Assembly (NCBI RefSeq): GCF_007713465.1
Contig: NZ_VMSG01000003.1
Location: forward strand, 242,200-306,199
Direction: 5' to 3'
Source: Pseudomonas sp. H3(2019)
Lineage (GTDB): Bacteria; Pseudomonadota; Gammaproteobacteria; Pseudomonadales; Pseudomonadaceae
DNA length: 64,000 bases
Numbering within the stretch: the first letter of the stretch is position 1; every line of letters begins with the position of its first letter. Positions 44,653-54,247 of this stretch are shown here, one piece after another. The position numbers and the translations under genes were made by a program. The notes below the pieces were generated by a model. The model saw only the letters and a program-made list of their open reading frames with translations, made no database searches and was not told the origin of the DNA.

Positions 44653-45882
44653 TCAGCGAAGCAACTCGGTGTCCAGCACTTTCGACGGTTCCCCGATAAT
44701 GCTCTCGGCCAACACCACAAACTCTTTGGTGCTCACCCGCCCGAGGTCCATGGCGCCGCGCAACATGTCGTCCAACGAACGCTTGTTACGGGTTTTCAAG
44801 CGAATTTCGCGGTCCAGCTCCTGTAGCAGCAACACCGCTTTGGCGAGCTGCGCCGCACTGAGCTGATCGCCGCGCAGGGTGCTGACATGATGGCTGGCCT
44901 TGGCCATTTTATCTTCCAGCACCTGATAACGATCATCGCTCATGCCGCCGGCACGGCGCAGCAGTTCAATCGCGTAGTACTCGGCAAAGCCTTCATTGAT
45001 CCAGTCACTGCGATCACTGTCCTTGATTCGCCCCAATACCTGGGCCAACTCACGGAGCAACGGGCTGCTGCCGCTTTCGCTGACCAACGGCAAATGACTG
45101 TGCAGATAAATCGATTCGTGCCCGGCCAGGCTGCCGCGCCACATCGGGTCGGCGGCTCCCACAATCAGCAGCTTGCCGGGATGACGCGGATACAGCGCCT
45201 GCACTTGCGGCCAGACGAAGGTCAGCAGCGTCAACACGTCCATCCGGTGCATGCCCTGCCCTTGCGGCGAGGCGACCGTGACTTCGGTTTCGCCCAGGCG
45301 TGTGCGACGACTGCCCAGGTTGCCGGCGAGCATCCAGCCCGTAGGCCGGTCGAGCCGTCGAGCAACGTTGTCGATGCGAAAGCGGTTCTTGCCGACCCGC
45401 GGCCAGGAAGTCTCGACGCTTTTCCAGCCTTCCGGCAATTCGAACTCCAGCCGCGACACCAGCTCGACACCGTCCTGCTGATCCAGGCGCGCCGCCGGGA
45501 CCAGGTCATCGCCACGCATCAACGCCCAATTCGGCGTCATGCGGGTATCGAAACTGGAATTCTTGAAGGTGTGACTGATGCGTACCCGGTAGGTCAGGCT
45601 GGCCTTGTCAGCGCCCGGATGCCAGACGCCACGCGCCGCGTTGCCCGGCATGAGTTGCCACTGACCATCGGCCTTGAAGTCGCTGTACTGGCTGCCATCG
45701 CCCAGATCAAAATCCAGGCTGTGCACCGCCGAGCCACGTGCCAGGGTCAAGCGCACTTCAGCCTGATCGCTTTGCGGCAATAATCGTACGTGGTAATCGA
45801 GATCGACTTTTTTTGCCGCCCATACCGGTGAACTCAGCACCAGCAACGACAAAACCATCGGCAGCTTCAACCCAACAGCCAT
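44653..45882 (-). CDS. exported gluzincin-like protein without the HExxH site
   Basis: The 409-residue protein has a signal peptide (residues ~1-21, ending SSPVWA) and a body that looks like an M1/M61-type peptidase. The N-terminal beta part is followed by an alpha part with SDWINEGFAEYYAIELL, where active enzymes have the third zinc ligand. The expected HExxH is RELAQ, so both His ligands are missing and it should not be a working metallopeptidase. AAGGAG precedes the ATG at 45882. Its role could be binding rather than catalysis. Confidence 0.75.
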   Translation of the reverse strand: MAVGLKLPMVLSLLVLSSPVWAAKKVDLDYHVRLLPQSDQAEVRLTLARGSAVHSLDFDLGDGSQYSDFKADGQWQLMPGNAARGVWHPGADKASLTYRVRISHTFKNSSFDTRMTPNWALMRGDDLVPAARLDQQDGVELVSRLEFELPEGWKSVETSWPRVGKNRFRIDNVARRLDRPTGWMLAGNLGSRRTRLGETEVTVASPQGQGMHRMDVLTLLTFVWPQVQALYPRHPGKLLIVGAADPMWRGSLAGHESIYLHSHLPLVSESGSSPLLRELAQVLGRIKDSDRSDWINEGFAEYYAIELLRRAGGMSDDRYQVLEDKMAKASHHVSTLRGDQLSAAQLAKAVLLLQELDREIRLKTRNKRSLDDMLRGAMDLGRVSTKEFVVLAESIIGEPSKVLDTELLR

Positions 45883-45921
45883 ACACACTCCTTCGTGATT
45901 TGCTCGTACTACGACAGGTGC

Positions 45922-46371
45922 TTAACCCGCCCGGAAAATCAGATGATCTTCCCAATCATCCTCAGCCACGCTGCCTTCGGCGAGCATGCGCCCGGACTGG
46001 GAAATGCGCTCGTGGTGCACGGCATCCCGATCGCCGCAGACCAGGTGATGCCAAAGCGGCAAGTCCTTGCCCTCACTGACCAAGCGGTAACCGCAGGTCG
46101 GTGGCAGCCACTTGAACTGGTCGGCCTTGCCCGGCGTGAGCTGGATGCAGTCCGGCACCGAGTCGCGACGGTTCGCGTAGTCGGTGCACTGACAGGTTTT
46201 CAGGTCCAGCAGTTTGCAGGCGATGCGCGTGTAGTAGACGCTGTTGTCTTCTTCGTCCTCAAGCTTTTGCAGGCAGCACAGGCCACACCCGTCGCACAAC
46301 GACTCCCACTCCTCTTGATCGAGTTGTTCGAGGGTTTTGCGTATCCAGAAAGGTTCGACTTTGGCGGCCAT
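45922..46371 (-). CDS. ycgN: YcgN-family (UPF0260) cysteine-cluster protein
   Basis: The 149-residue protein has the zinc/iron-chelating CxxCxxCC cluster (CDGCGLCC near residues 26-33) and further cysteines at [13 protein letters not shown] and TCGYR, all in YcgN order. The family function is unknown; the cluster suggests a metal or Fe-S site. It is transcribed upstream of the gluzincin-like gene on the same strand, 39 bases away. Confidence 0.87.
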   Translation of the reverse strand: MAAKVEPFWIRKTLEQLDQEEWESLCDGCGLCCLQKLEDEEDNSVYYTRIACKLLDLKTCQCTDYANRRDSVPDCIQLTPGKADQFKWLPPTCGYRLVSEGKDLPLWHHLVCGDRDAVHHERISQSGRMLAEGSVAEDDWEDHLIFRAG

Positions 46372-46653
46372 GGCTCAAGCATCAACATCAGGTGGTGAAA
46401 AGGCCGCCAGTCTAGTGCCCCAGCCCCTGCGGGCCAAGTGCTGGCGACTGCCGGTAGAACAGAACTTGTCAGTTATGCCGCCGCGAAGTAGCTTTGCGAG
46501 TCGCAACGACCCATGCCAAGGTGCCATTAACGCTCTACCGCGTTGCATTCAGGGCAATTACCCCGGGTCTGAACAACCTCACTGCCCAGCTCAACTGCGC
46601 GCGTCGGTTTTTACTCAACTTTTCCTTCATAAACGTAGTCAGGAAACTCGTCC

Positions 46654-47247
46654 ATGAGCGCTAATCCCCGCGTTGCCGAATATGCCATTCACCCACAGTT
46701 CACTGATCGCTGGTCGCCGCGAGCCTTCACCGATGAAAGTATCCCTGAAGAAACTCTGCTGAGCTTTTTCGAAGCGGCTCGCTGGGCACCGTCGGCCTAC
46801 AACTCGCAGCCATGGCGTTTTCTCTACGCGCGCCGCGACACGCCGAACTGGGAGCGTTACCTGGGTCTGCTGAACGAGTTCAACCGCAGCTGGGCGCAAC
46901 ACGCCTCGGCCCTGGTGATCGTGATCTCGAAAACCACCTTCACCGCGCCAGGCGCCACCGAAGAAACCGCCGCCCTGTGGCACACCTTCGACACCGGTTC
47001 CGCCTGGGGCCATTTGGCGCTGCAAGCCTCTATCAGCGGCTGGCACACCCACGGCATGGCCGGTTTCGATCAGGAGCTGACCCGCAAGGAGCTGAATATT
47101 CCTGAAGGTTACGCGCTGCACGCGGCAGTCGCGATCGGCAAGCTGGGTGACAAGGCAACTCTCGCGGATTACCTGCAAGCCCGGGAAGTCCCAAGCCCGC
47201 GTCGCCCATTGAGCGAGCTGGCGGCTGAAGGCGACTTCACCCTCTGA
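46654..47247 (+). CDS. nitroreductase-family flavoprotein
   Basis: The 197-residue protein is a small FMN-dependent nitroreductase-fold enzyme. RWSPRAFTDESI near the N-terminus and ARWAPSAYNSQPWRF provide the FMN phosphate and ring contacts, and AIGKLGD near the end is typical. It likely uses NAD(P)H to reduce quinones or nitroaromatics, but the physiological substrate is unknown. A CAGGAAA site lies upstream. The 282-base gap before it holds no gene I can support. Confidence 0.87.
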   Translation: MSANPRVAEYAIHPQFTDRWSPRAFTDESIPEETLLSFFEAARWAPSAYNSQPWRFLYARRDTPNWERYLGLLNEFNRSWAQHASALVIVISKTTFTAPGATEETAALWHTFDTGSAWGHLALQASISGWHTHGMAGFDQELTRKELNIPEGYALHAAVAIGKLGDKATLADYLQAREVPSPRRPLSELAAEGDFTL

Positions 47248-47257
47248 AGGTTGAGAT

Positions 47258-47289
47258 GATCGTTCCCACGCTCCCGCGTGGGAACGATC
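47258..47289. repeat. 32-base palindrome, copy 2
   Basis: This copy is identical over all 32 bases to 44602-44633. It lies between the convergent nitroreductase and dehydrogenase genes and can fold on either strand. Confidence 0.88.
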
Positions 47290-47301
47290 TTGCTTCTGGG
47301 G

Positions 47302-48234
47302 TTAGTAGCCCCGTGTGAAATCCACTTCACCGCGCAACGCTTCACCGGCCTGATACGCCCGCAGATTCTCGACAAACAACTGCACCATCATCGGCGGTGA
47401 GGTGGGTGCCGAGCTGTGGCCGGTCAGCAGCAAGCCCCAGGCGGTCCAGAATGGATGGCGCTGCGGCAACGGTTCCTGACGGCAGACGTCGATCACCGCA
47501 CCCGCCAGATGCCCTTCTTTCAGGGCCTCTACCAGATCCGCATCGACTACCGCCACGCCACGCCCGACGTTGATGAACAAACTGGTCGACTTGAACTGCT
47601 TGAACAACGCGGCGTTGTACAGATCGTGAGTGTTCGGCGTATTCGGCAGCAGGTTGATCACGTAATCGACTTCACCGACCAGGCGCCCCAGATCCTCCAG
47701 CCCTGCGACTTCAATGAACGGCGCCTGCTCGCGCGGCGAACTGGCGATCCCGTACAGCTTGACGCCAAAAGGTACCAGGAACTGCGCCACGCTCTGACCG
47801 ATGTCACCGGTACCGACGATCAGCACCTTGCGCCCCGCCAGGCTCTGGCCCAGACGGTTATCCCACTTGCGCTCGACCTGGCTGACCAGTCGCGCCAGCA
47901 CTTCGCGCTCATGGCCAAGCATGTAGGTCAGCACATATTCAGCCATCATCTGACCGAAAATCCCGACCGCACGGGTCAGCCGGTAGTGGCGTGGCAAGCC
48001 GTCGGCGAGCAACGGTGTAATACCGGCCCAGGTCGATTGCAGCCACTGAGGCTCATGACCTTGACGCAACAGCGTCGCCAACAGGTCCGGCTGGCCGAGC
48101 CATACCGGGCAGTCGGCGGCCAGGCTGGCCAATTCAGCGGAGTCGCCGCTGGTCAGTACTTGCAGTTCAGGCGCGGCCTGACGCAACAGTTGGGCATATA
48201 CAGCGTGGTCGTGTTCGGCAATCAGAACGCGCAT
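47302..48234 (-). CDS. D-2-hydroxyacid dehydrogenase
   Basis: The 310-residue NAD(P)-dependent enzyme has the glycine motif VGTGDIGQSVAQFL for nucleotide binding, then LLPNTPNTHDL, FINVGRGVAVVDADL with the catalytic Arg region, and VCRQEPLPQRHPFW with the Glu. The final catalytic His, usually in a loop near the C-terminus, appears as LTGHSSAPT. It probably reduces glyoxylate/hydroxypyruvate or similar 2-oxo acids. In my memory of P. aeruginosa the same gene lies next to ycgL and rnd. Confidence 0.88.
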   Translation of the reverse strand: MRVLIAEHDHAVYAQLLRQAAPELQVLTSGDSAELASLAADCPVWLGQPDLLATLLRQGHEPQWLQSTWAGITPLLADGLPRHYRLTRAVGIFGQMMAEYVLTYMLGHEREVLARLVSQVERKWDNRLGQSLAGRKVLIVGTGDIGQSVAQFLVPFGVKLYGIASSPREQAPFIEVAGLEDLGRLVGEVDYVINLLPNTPNTHDLYNAALFKQFKSTSLFINVGRGVAVVDADLVEALKEGHLAGAVIDVCRQEPLPQRHPFWTAWGLLLTGHSSAPTSPPMMVQLFVENLRAYQAGEALRGEVDFTRGY

Positions 48235-48361
48235 GGTTCAAACCTTCAAAAACAGTGCACAAGACCGCCGAAGAAGTGTTTCTCCCTCGCTCGCGGCCCT
48301 CGCCAAAATATTCAATTCCATTGCTTCCAGAGGCTCTGGACAGAGCCCCTACAGATATCCG

Positions 48362-48655
48362 TCAAACCGGATCATTGCGTCGTAGCAGCTCTTCCGGCAA
48401 GTGCTCGATGTACTCGTCTTCGGCCGGTGGCATTTGCAGGTGATAGCCCTGCTTGTCGAGGTTTTCCAGGACCACCGTGATGTCTTCGCGCGAGAGTTTG
48501 CGCTCGGGGGTCAGCACCAGGTCGAAGGCGTGATGCGGTTTGCCGAACGCCAGCAGCAGGTTCTCCGGGACGCGCTCCAGTGCATCGCTTTTGAGCACAT
48601 AGAGGTACATCTCGTTTTTCTTCAGGCTTCGGTAGATAGAGCAAATACGTTTCAA
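48362..48655 (-). CDS. ycgL: YcgL-domain protein
   Basis: The 97-residue protein matches Ycg[21 protein letters not shown] at the start, then [14 protein letters not shown] and a charged end. It begins with a TTG that overlaps the RNase D stop (TTGA), so the two are translationally coupled. The function is not known, though the steady linkage to rnd in gammaproteobacteria hints at RNA metabolism. Confidence 0.87.
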   Translation of the reverse strand: MKRICSIYRSLKKNEMYLYVLKSDALERVPENLLLAFGKPHHAFDLVLTPERKLSREDITVVLENLDKQGYHLQMPPAEDEYIEHLPEELLRRNDPV

Positions 48656-49785
48656 GGCTGTTCTCCGGCAGTGGCCAGGCAGTCGAGCAGGGCCTGGCCC
48701 ATCAATTCGCGGCGCCAGCCACGCAGCGAATCAGGCAATTGGTAAGGGCCCTCGGGGAAGCCGCTCTTGAGCAAGGCTTCGAGGGTTTTCTTGCGCAGCA
48801 TCAGTTCCGGGGCAATGTTCAAGCGTTCAGCTTCGACCTGACCGAGCGCCCGCAGACGCTTGACCAGTGCCGCGGCTTCCACCGGCAAGGGCTCTGGCAC
48901 CGCTGGCGGCCACTGGTCTGGTGGGACACTGCCCGCTTGCTTGATCAAGCCCAGCAGAAACTCACCGTCCTGGCGCACGGTGCGCGGGTGCATGTCTTCG
49001 ATTTTCGCCAACGCGCCGAGATTATCCGGCTGGGTGCGTGCCAGCGGCCACAACGAATGCTCACGCACGATGCGGTTGCGCGGCAGATCGCGGGCACGGG
49101 CCTCGTGCTCGCGCCAGGCGCAGAGTTCGCGCAGTACGGCGAGTTGGGCGCGGGACAGCTTCCAGGCCAGCTTGGCCTCGCGATACACCTCGTAAGGGTC
49201 GACTTCGCGGCGCAGGTTGGCCACCAGTTCGGCGCCATCTTCCAGGACCCAGGCGTACTTGTCGTCTGACAGCTTCGGCCGCAGACGCACGAAAACCTCC
49301 GCCAGATGCACGGCATCTTCGGCGGCGTAGCTGATCTGGGTTTCCGAAAGTGGACGTTGCAGCCAGTCGGAACGGGTCTCACCCTTGGGCAGGTCGATGC
49401 CGAGCACTTCCGACACCAGACGCGAGTAGCCCATGGAGAAGCCGAGGTTCAGGTAGGCAGCCGCCAGTTGCGTATCGAACAATGGCGCCGGCAGGCTGCC
49501 GGTCAGGCGCAACAGGACTTCGAGGTCTTCGCTGCAGGCGTGCAGCACTTTGACCACTGCCGGGTTTTCCAGCAATTGGGCCAGCGGTTGCCAGTTGTCG
49601 ATCGTCAGCGGATCAATCAGGAAAGCCCGCTCGCCATCGCCAATCTGCAACAGGCCGGCGATCGGATAAAAGGTGTCGACCCGCATGAATTCGGTGTCGA
49701 GGGCGACGAACGGCAACTGCTGCCATTGGGCGCAAAACTGACCGAGGCTATCGTTGTCGCGAATCCAGTGAATATCGATGGCCAC
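48652..49785 (-). CDS. rnd: ribonuclease D
   Basis: The 377-residue exonuclease trims tRNA 3' ends. Its DEDD domain shows [10 protein letters not shown] (Asp, Glu), [11 protein letters not shown] (Asp) and the [12 protein letters not shown] end (Tyr, Asp), followed by an HRDC domain ([18 protein letters not shown]). I use the GTG at 49785 (VAIDIHWI) because AAGGGAGA is just upstream; a longer open frame continues but has no family similarity. It is coupled to ycgL. Confidence 0.92.
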   Translation of the reverse strand: MAIDIHWIRDNDSLGQFCAQWQQLPFVALDTEFMRVDTFYPIAGLLQIGDGERAFLIDPLTIDNWQPLAQLLENPAVVKVLHACSEDLEVLLRLTGSLPAPLFDTQLAAAYLNLGFSMGYSRLVSEVLGIDLPKGETRSDWLQRPLSETQISYAAEDAVHLAEVFVRLRPKLSDDKYAWVLEDGAELVANLRREVDPYEVYREAKLAWKLSRAQLAVLRELCAWREHEARARDLPRNRIVREHSLWPLARTQPDNLGALAKIEDMHPRTVRQDGEFLLGLIKQAGSVPPDQWPPAVPEPLPVEAAALVKRLRALGQVEAERLNIAPELMLRKKTLEALLKSGFPEGPYQLPDSLRGWRRELMGQALLDCLATAGEQP

Positions 49786-49897
49786 ACGGCTCTCCCTTGA
49801 AGAATGGCACGCAGTATATATCGGCCCCGGCGATTTCCGCGCACTGACTGAGCAAGCGCTTGAGCGAAACTCCCGCTGCTCGAGAAGAATAGGACAG

Positions 49898-50560
49898 CTA
49901 GTCGGCTTTATGCAGCACGTAGACTCGCGGCAGGTCGCTGCCAGGCAAGGTGTCCAGGTATTTGAGCGTCTTGAAGCCCGCTTGCCGGAACTCTGCCTCA
50001 AGCTCGGCCTTGGTTGCCAGTTGATGCGCTTGTGCATCCTCGCCGAACCGCGCACGCAGCTTGAAGTACCCGTCTCGCTGTACCGACACGATCAGCGCGT
50101 CGCGACTGACCCGGTGAAACTCACGCAGTATCGCCAGGCGATGTTCACTGTTTTCGATGTGCTGAAACAACCGCATGCAAAAAATGCAATCCACGGCGTT
50201 TTCCGGCAAACCGATGGTGAATGCCGAGCTCTGAAAGGTTTTGACCCGTTTGAGCAGCTCGGCCGGATGATGAGTCTGGGCGTGGTTGAGCATTTCCTGG
50301 GACGGGTCGCTGGCGAGAATCACCCGGTTGGTGTGTTCGGCCAGCACCGGCCAGTTACCCCCTGCCCCGCAGGCCACATCGAGAATCAGCCCCGGTTCGC
50401 CGGCCACCTTGAGTGCGCGCCGCACCAGTCGCTTGCCACGCCACTGCAAAAACCGCTGCACCAGCCCACGGGGATGCGGCTGGAGGCAGACTCGAGCGTG
50501 CTCCTGATCGTAGCGTCGAGCAAATTCGTGCTCGACTGAGGAGGGGGGTTGCGCAGACAT
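49898..50560 (-). CDS. class I SAM-dependent methyltransferase
   Basis: The 220-residue protein has the Rossmann methyltransferase core: ILDVACGAGGNWPVLAEH (SAM loop), ILASDPSQEML, FTIGLPENAVDCIFCM and LREFHRVSRDALIVSV. N-terminal residues ERDYDQEHA-like and RFLQWRGKRLVRRAL precede it. It belongs to the broad Methyltransf_11 type. The methyl acceptor is unknown, and it stands apart from its neighbours. Confidence 0.82.
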   Translation of the reverse strand: MSAQPPSSVEHEFARRYDQEHARVCLQPHPRGLVQRFLQWRGKRLVRRALKVAGEPGLILDVACGAGGNWPVLAEHTNRVILASDPSQEMLNHAQTHHPAELLKRVKTFQSSAFTIGLPENAVDCIFCMRLFQHIENSEHRLAILREFHRVSRDALIVSVQRDGYFKLRARFGEDAQAHQLATKAELEAEFRQAGFKTLKYLDTLPGSDLPRVYVLHKAD

Positions 50561-50659
50561 AACTGGCGACTCTTGATAAAGGAAACGACTGACTGGCGAC
50601 AGGTTATCAAGCTTCGCGTGAAAAAAAGGTTTAATCCAGTGGCTGGCGACCGCACCCGT

Positions 50660-51532
50660 TCACTGAACACTGACCAGCGCCCGGAATGCCTCACTCGCCG
50701 CGCTGCGATAAGCGCCCTTGCGACTGAGCAAGGCCACCGTGCGTTGTGGCAACGCCGGTTGCAGCGCCAGCGGACGCAACCCCGGTAGTTCATGGGCGAT
50801 GGCCTCGGGGAGAATGGTCGCCAGTTGCCCGCGACGAACGATCTCGACAATCGCGCTGATGGAGTTGGCTTCGATGGCGACGCGTGGCGCGATGCCTTGC
50901 TGTCGGTAATACAGATCGATGTGCTGACGGGTTGCAAAGTCGCCACTGAGCAACACCAGCGACTGCTGGCCCAGCGCCCGTGCATCGAGTGATTGCTGTC
51001 GGACAAACCCCGGGTGCGTCTCACTGACGACCAGACTCAAGGTTTCGGCAAACAGCGTCTGGCTGTCGATGTCCGCCAGGTGACTGCCGGTGAACGCAAT
51101 GCCGAGGTCCAGTCGGTCTTCGGCCAGCGCGGTCTCGATCTGGTCCTGGGTCATCTCCTCGACGCTCAGGTTGAGACCCGGGTACAGGCTGTTGAAACGC
51201 GCCAGCAACGGGCCGATCAGGTAAGCGGTGAAGGTCGGCGTCATGGCCAGCCGCAACGAGCCGCGTGTCAGGTCCTGAACGTCGTGCATCGCGCGTTTGG
51301 CCGCCTCCAGGTCCTGCAAGGCCAACCGCGCATAACGCACATACGCCTCGCCGGCATCGGTCAAACGCACCGTGCGCCCGGAGCGATCGAACAACGGTGC
51401 ACCGAGGACATCCTCAAGTTGCTTGATCTGCTGCGACAGCGTCGGCTGCGAGACATGCAATGCCTCGGCAGCCCGAGTGAAGTTGCGGTGCTCGGCGACC
51501 GCGAGCAGGTAGCGAATATGGCGTAACAGCAT
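50660..51532 (-). CDS. cynR: LysR-type regulator of the cyanate operon
   Basis: The 290-residue regulator has an N-terminal winged helix (FTRAAEALHVSQPTLSQQIKQLE, residues ~18-40) and a periplasmic-binding-like effector domain. It is divergent from cynTS across a 110-base promoter region and begins MLLRHIRYLLAVAEH like E. coli CynR. CynR activates cynTS in the presence of cyanate. The ATG at 51532 lies at the position normal for the family. Confidence 0.9.
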   Translation of the reverse strand: MLLRHIRYLLAVAEHRNFTRAAEALHVSQPTLSQQIKQLEDVLGAPLFDRSGRTVRLTDAGEAYVRYARLALQDLEAAKRAMHDVQDLTRGSLRLAMTPTFTAYLIGPLLARFNSLYPGLNLSVEEMTQDQIETALAEDRLDLGIAFTGSHLADIDSQTLFAETLSLVVSETHPGFVRQQSLDARALGQQSLVLLSGDFATRQHIDLYYRQQGIAPRVAIEANSISAIVEIVRRGQLATILPEAIAHELPGLRPLALQPALPQRTVALLSRKGAYRSAASEAFRALVSVQ

Positions 51533-51542
51533 GGCACTCCAA

Positions 51543-51593
51543 CTATAGGTACTACTTATTGAAACTATAATAAGCCGGTCTTGGACGCTATAG
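51543..51593. promoter_or_regulatory. three evenly spaced CTATA sites in the cyn promoter
   Basis: CTATAG (51543), CTATAA (51565) and CTATAG (51588) are spaced 22 and 23 bases, about two helix turns each, so they face the same side of the DNA. This fits a LysR-type tetramer spanning the cynR-cynT control region. Confidence 0.5.
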
Positions 51594-51642
51594 CTGAAAA
51601 CTTTCATCCTTGCCCCCATCAACGACGCAAGGAGAACACGCC

Positions 51643-52302
51643 ATGCAAGACATCATCGACGGCTTCCTGAAGTTTCAACGCGATGCGTTCCCGGAACGCA
51701 GCGAACTGTTCAAGCAACTCGCCACCACCCAAAGCCCTGGCACATTGTTTGTCACCTGTTCCGACAGCCGCGTCGTCCCGGAGCTGCTGACCCAGCAAGA
51801 ACCCGGTGACATGTTCGTCATCCGTAACGCCGGCAACATCGTGCCGTCCTACGGCCCGGAGCCGGGCGGTGTGTCGGCCACCGTCGAATACGCCGTCGCC
51901 GTGCTCGGGGTCAGCGACATCGTGATCTGCGGACACTCCGACTGCGGCGCAATGACCGCCATCTCGACCTGCAAATGCCTTGATCACCTGCCCGCCGTCG
52001 CCAACTGGTTGCGGCACGCCGAGTCGGCCAAGGTCGTCAACGCCGCTCGTACTCATGCCTCGGCGCAAGCGCGCCTCGACTCGCTGGTCCGGGAAAACGT
52101 GGTCGCCCAACTAGCCAACCTCAAGACCCACCCCTCAGTTGCACTGGCCCTGGAACAGGGGCGCCTGAACCTGCACGGCTGGGTCTACGACATCGAAAGC
52201 GGATCGATTGCCGCGCTGGACGGGGCGACTCAGCGCTTCGTTTCGCTCGCCGAACACCCGACGACCTGTGCACTGCCTCGCAAACAGCCAAACGCTGCCT
52301 AA
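51643..52302 (+). CDS. cynT: beta-carbonic anhydrase CynT
   Basis: The 219-residue enzyme interconverts CO2 and bicarbonate. The zinc ligands are Cys39 (CSDSR, with the Asp41-Arg43 dyad), His97 and Cys100 (CGHSDCGAM). In the cyanate pathway it rehydrates CO2 released by CynS and so restores the bicarbonate that CynS consumes. AAGGAG precedes the ATG at 51643. It lies 35 bases upstream of cynS. Confidence 0.94.
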   Translation: MQDIIDGFLKFQRDAFPERSELFKQLATTQSPGTLFVTCSDSRVVPELLTQQEPGDMFVIRNAGNIVPSYGPEPGGVSATVEYAVAVLGVSDIVICGHSDCGAMTAISTCKCLDHLPAVANWLRHAESAKVVNAARTHASAQARLDSLVRENVVAQLANLKTHPSVALALEQGRLNLHGWVYDIESGSIAALDGATQRFVSLAEHPTTCALPRKQPNAA

Positions 52303-52337
52303 CCCCTATTTTTTACGTATCGAAAGAGGAAATCACC

Positions 52338-52808
52338 ATGCTGCAATCTCAATTCGCTCAAGCCCCACGCCTGGCCCTCGCCGACACCATCATCGACGCC
52401 AAGGCACGTAAAAACCTCTCGTGGCAGGACCTCACCGACGGCACCGGCCTGAGCCTGGCGTTTGTCACCGCCGCCCTGCTTGGCCAGCACCCGCTGCCGG
52501 CTGATGCGGCCGAGGTGGTCTGCGCCAAACTCGGACTGGACCAGGACGCCAGCCGCCTGCTGCAAAGCGTGCCTCTGCGCGGCAGCATCCAGGGCGGTAT
52601 CCCGACCGATCCAACCGTCTACCGTTTCTACGAAATGCTGCAAGTGTACGGTTCGACCTTGAAGGCGTTGGTCCATGAACAGTTCGGCGATGGCATCATC
52701 AGCGCCATCAACTTCAAACTGGACATCAAGAAAGTCGAAGATCCGGACGGCGGCTCCCGCGCAGTGATCACTCTGGACGGCAAATACCTGCCAACCAAAC
52801 CATTCTGA
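52338..52808 (+). CDS. cynS: cyanate hydratase (cyanase)
   Basis: The 156-residue enzyme decomposes cyanate with bicarbonate to ammonia and CO2. The catalytic residues Arg96, Glu99 and Ser122 stand at the same numbers as in the E. coli enzyme, and the N-terminal helical bundle and C-terminal dimer part ([13 protein letters not shown]) are complete. An AGAGGA ribosome binding site precedes the ATG. Confidence 0.97.
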   Translation: MLQSQFAQAPRLALADTIIDAKARKNLSWQDLTDGTGLSLAFVTAALLGQHPLPADAAEVVCAKLGLDQDASRLLQSVPLRGSIQGGIPTDPTVYRFYEMLQVYGSTLKALVHEQFGDGIISAINFKLDIKKVEDPDGGSRAVITLDGKYLPTKPF

Positions 52809-52989
52809 CAAAAACGCCATAGCCCGCCCCCGCAAGGTGCCACTGACCTGCAGGAGCGGGCTTGCCTGCCAACGCGCGAAGCGCACGCCGAGCCTGTTAT
52901 TTAATTTTTAAATACGACACATCACTTTCTGAGTTGCCGACTTCCCCCCCGCCCCGCCTAATCCAGACCTTGTCTCTCAAGGTTTCATC

Positions 52990-53166
52990 ATGGAAAACGT
53001 TCGCGCCACCTCCCGTCCCGCTGTCTGGCTGATGATCGTCGTGATGATTCGCGATCAACTGGGCAGTTTCGAATGGGCCTGGTGGTCACTGACGGTAGTG
53101 ATGCTGTTGATGGTTCTGATGGTGTTGCGCTTTGACCCACGGCATTACGCCAAACACATTGATTGA
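52990..53166 (+). CDS. small membrane protein, 58 residues
   Basis: An ATG at 52990 with CAAGG upstream opens a 58-codon frame that ends 14 bases before the EamA gene. The protein has a first hydrophobic patch (AVWLMIVVMI) and a clear membrane helix (SLTVVMLLMVLMVLRF), with a basic His-rich end. I do not recognise the family. The close spacing suggests co-transcription with the transporter gene. Confidence 0.55.
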   Translation: MENVRATSRPAVWLMIVVMIRDQLGSFEWAWWSLTVVMLLMVLMVLRFDPRHYAKHID

Positions 53167-53180
53167 TCAGGGACACACCG

Positions 53181-54092
53181 ATGAAACACACCAGTTTCGC
53201 CTCCGCCAACGCGGGCATGTTGCTTTGGGCGGTGTTGGTTGCCGCGTCGTTTTTTGCCGCCGCCGAGGTCAGCCAATCCATCGACCCGATCCTGCTGACC
53301 GGCCTGCGGCTGCTGTTTTCGGCATTGGCGTTTCTGCCGATGCTGCTGCTCAACCGCAGTACCGCGATCACCGCCAAAGGCCTTGTCAGTCACGCCTGGC
53401 TCGGGCTGTTGCTGGCCATGTATTTCGGCTCGTTGTTTGAAGCGCTGCGCTACACCTCGGCGGTCAACACCGGCACCCTGTTTACCCTGGTGCCGTTGAT
53501 GACGCTGTGCTTCGAGGCCTTCCTGATACCTGGCAACCGTTCGAAAAGCCGCTTGCTGCCGATGCTGATTGCGGCGGCCGGTGCGCTGCTGCTGATCCTC
53601 AAGAGCACAGGCCCCGGCGAAGTTCCTTCGCTCTACGCGGTGTCGGTGTTCGGGGTTGGCTGCCTGGCGATGGCACTCTATTCACCGCTGAGTCAGCGCT
53701 TCAAGGCGCACAGCCTCAAGGGCCGCGGACCTGTGGTGATGACGTTCTGGAACATGCTCTTCGGCTCGCTGTTCCTGTTCGCGTTCAGCCTGGCCAATGG
53801 CGGCTGGCGATCCGGTGCCCTGTTGTCCGCCCACGATCTGTTCTGGCTGGTCTACCTGGCGCTGTTCGCAACCCTGGCAACCTTCTGGTTGCTGCACCGG
53901 GCGATCGGGGTGATTGCACCGTCCACGGTCATTTCCTACGTCTACCTCAGCACGTTGTTCATCACCGTGTTCCATTGGTTCTGGCTGGCGCAGCAACCGC
54001 TGATGCTGGAAGTCGTGGGGGCCTTGCTGGTGGGCATCGGGATGCTCGCGCTGGTGATGTCCAGTCGTCGCGCACTTCCGGTAACTGCGTAA
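53181..54092 (+). CDS. EamA-family (DMT) transporter
   Basis: The 303-residue protein has about ten membrane helices in two EamA repeats, with MLLWAVLVAASFFAAAEVSQ at the start and VISYVYLSTLFITVFHWFWL in the second repeat. It is probably an exporter of unknown substrate. CAGGGA lies upstream of the ATG at 53181. It follows the small membrane protein gene and the cyanate genes, but the gap after cynS makes a cyanate role unproven. Confidence 0.85.
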   Translation: MKHTSFASANAGMLLWAVLVAASFFAAAEVSQSIDPILLTGLRLLFSALAFLPMLLLNRSTAITAKGLVSHAWLGLLLAMYFGSLFEALRYTSAVNTGTLFTLVPLMTLCFEAFLIPGNRSKSRLLPMLIAAAGALLLILKSTGPGEVPSLYAVSVFGVGCLAMALYSPLSQRFKAHSLKGRGPVVMTFWNMLFGSLFLFAFSLANGGWRSGALLSAHDLFWLVYLALFATLATFWLLHRAIGVIAPSTVISYVYLSTLFITVFHWFWLAQQPLMLEVVGALLVGIGMLALVMSSRRALPVTA

Positions 54093-54247
54093 ACACGCCA
54101 GCTAAAGGCTGAAGGTGCTCACCCGCCTTCGGCCCGGATTGCGACAGACGTCGCATTCGCTACAACTTCTGTCCCACACTTGTCCGTGAATAATCCTACG
54201 AGCCATTCTCCTAGGACGATCGTTCCGTTAGCATCACTCGCACACGT

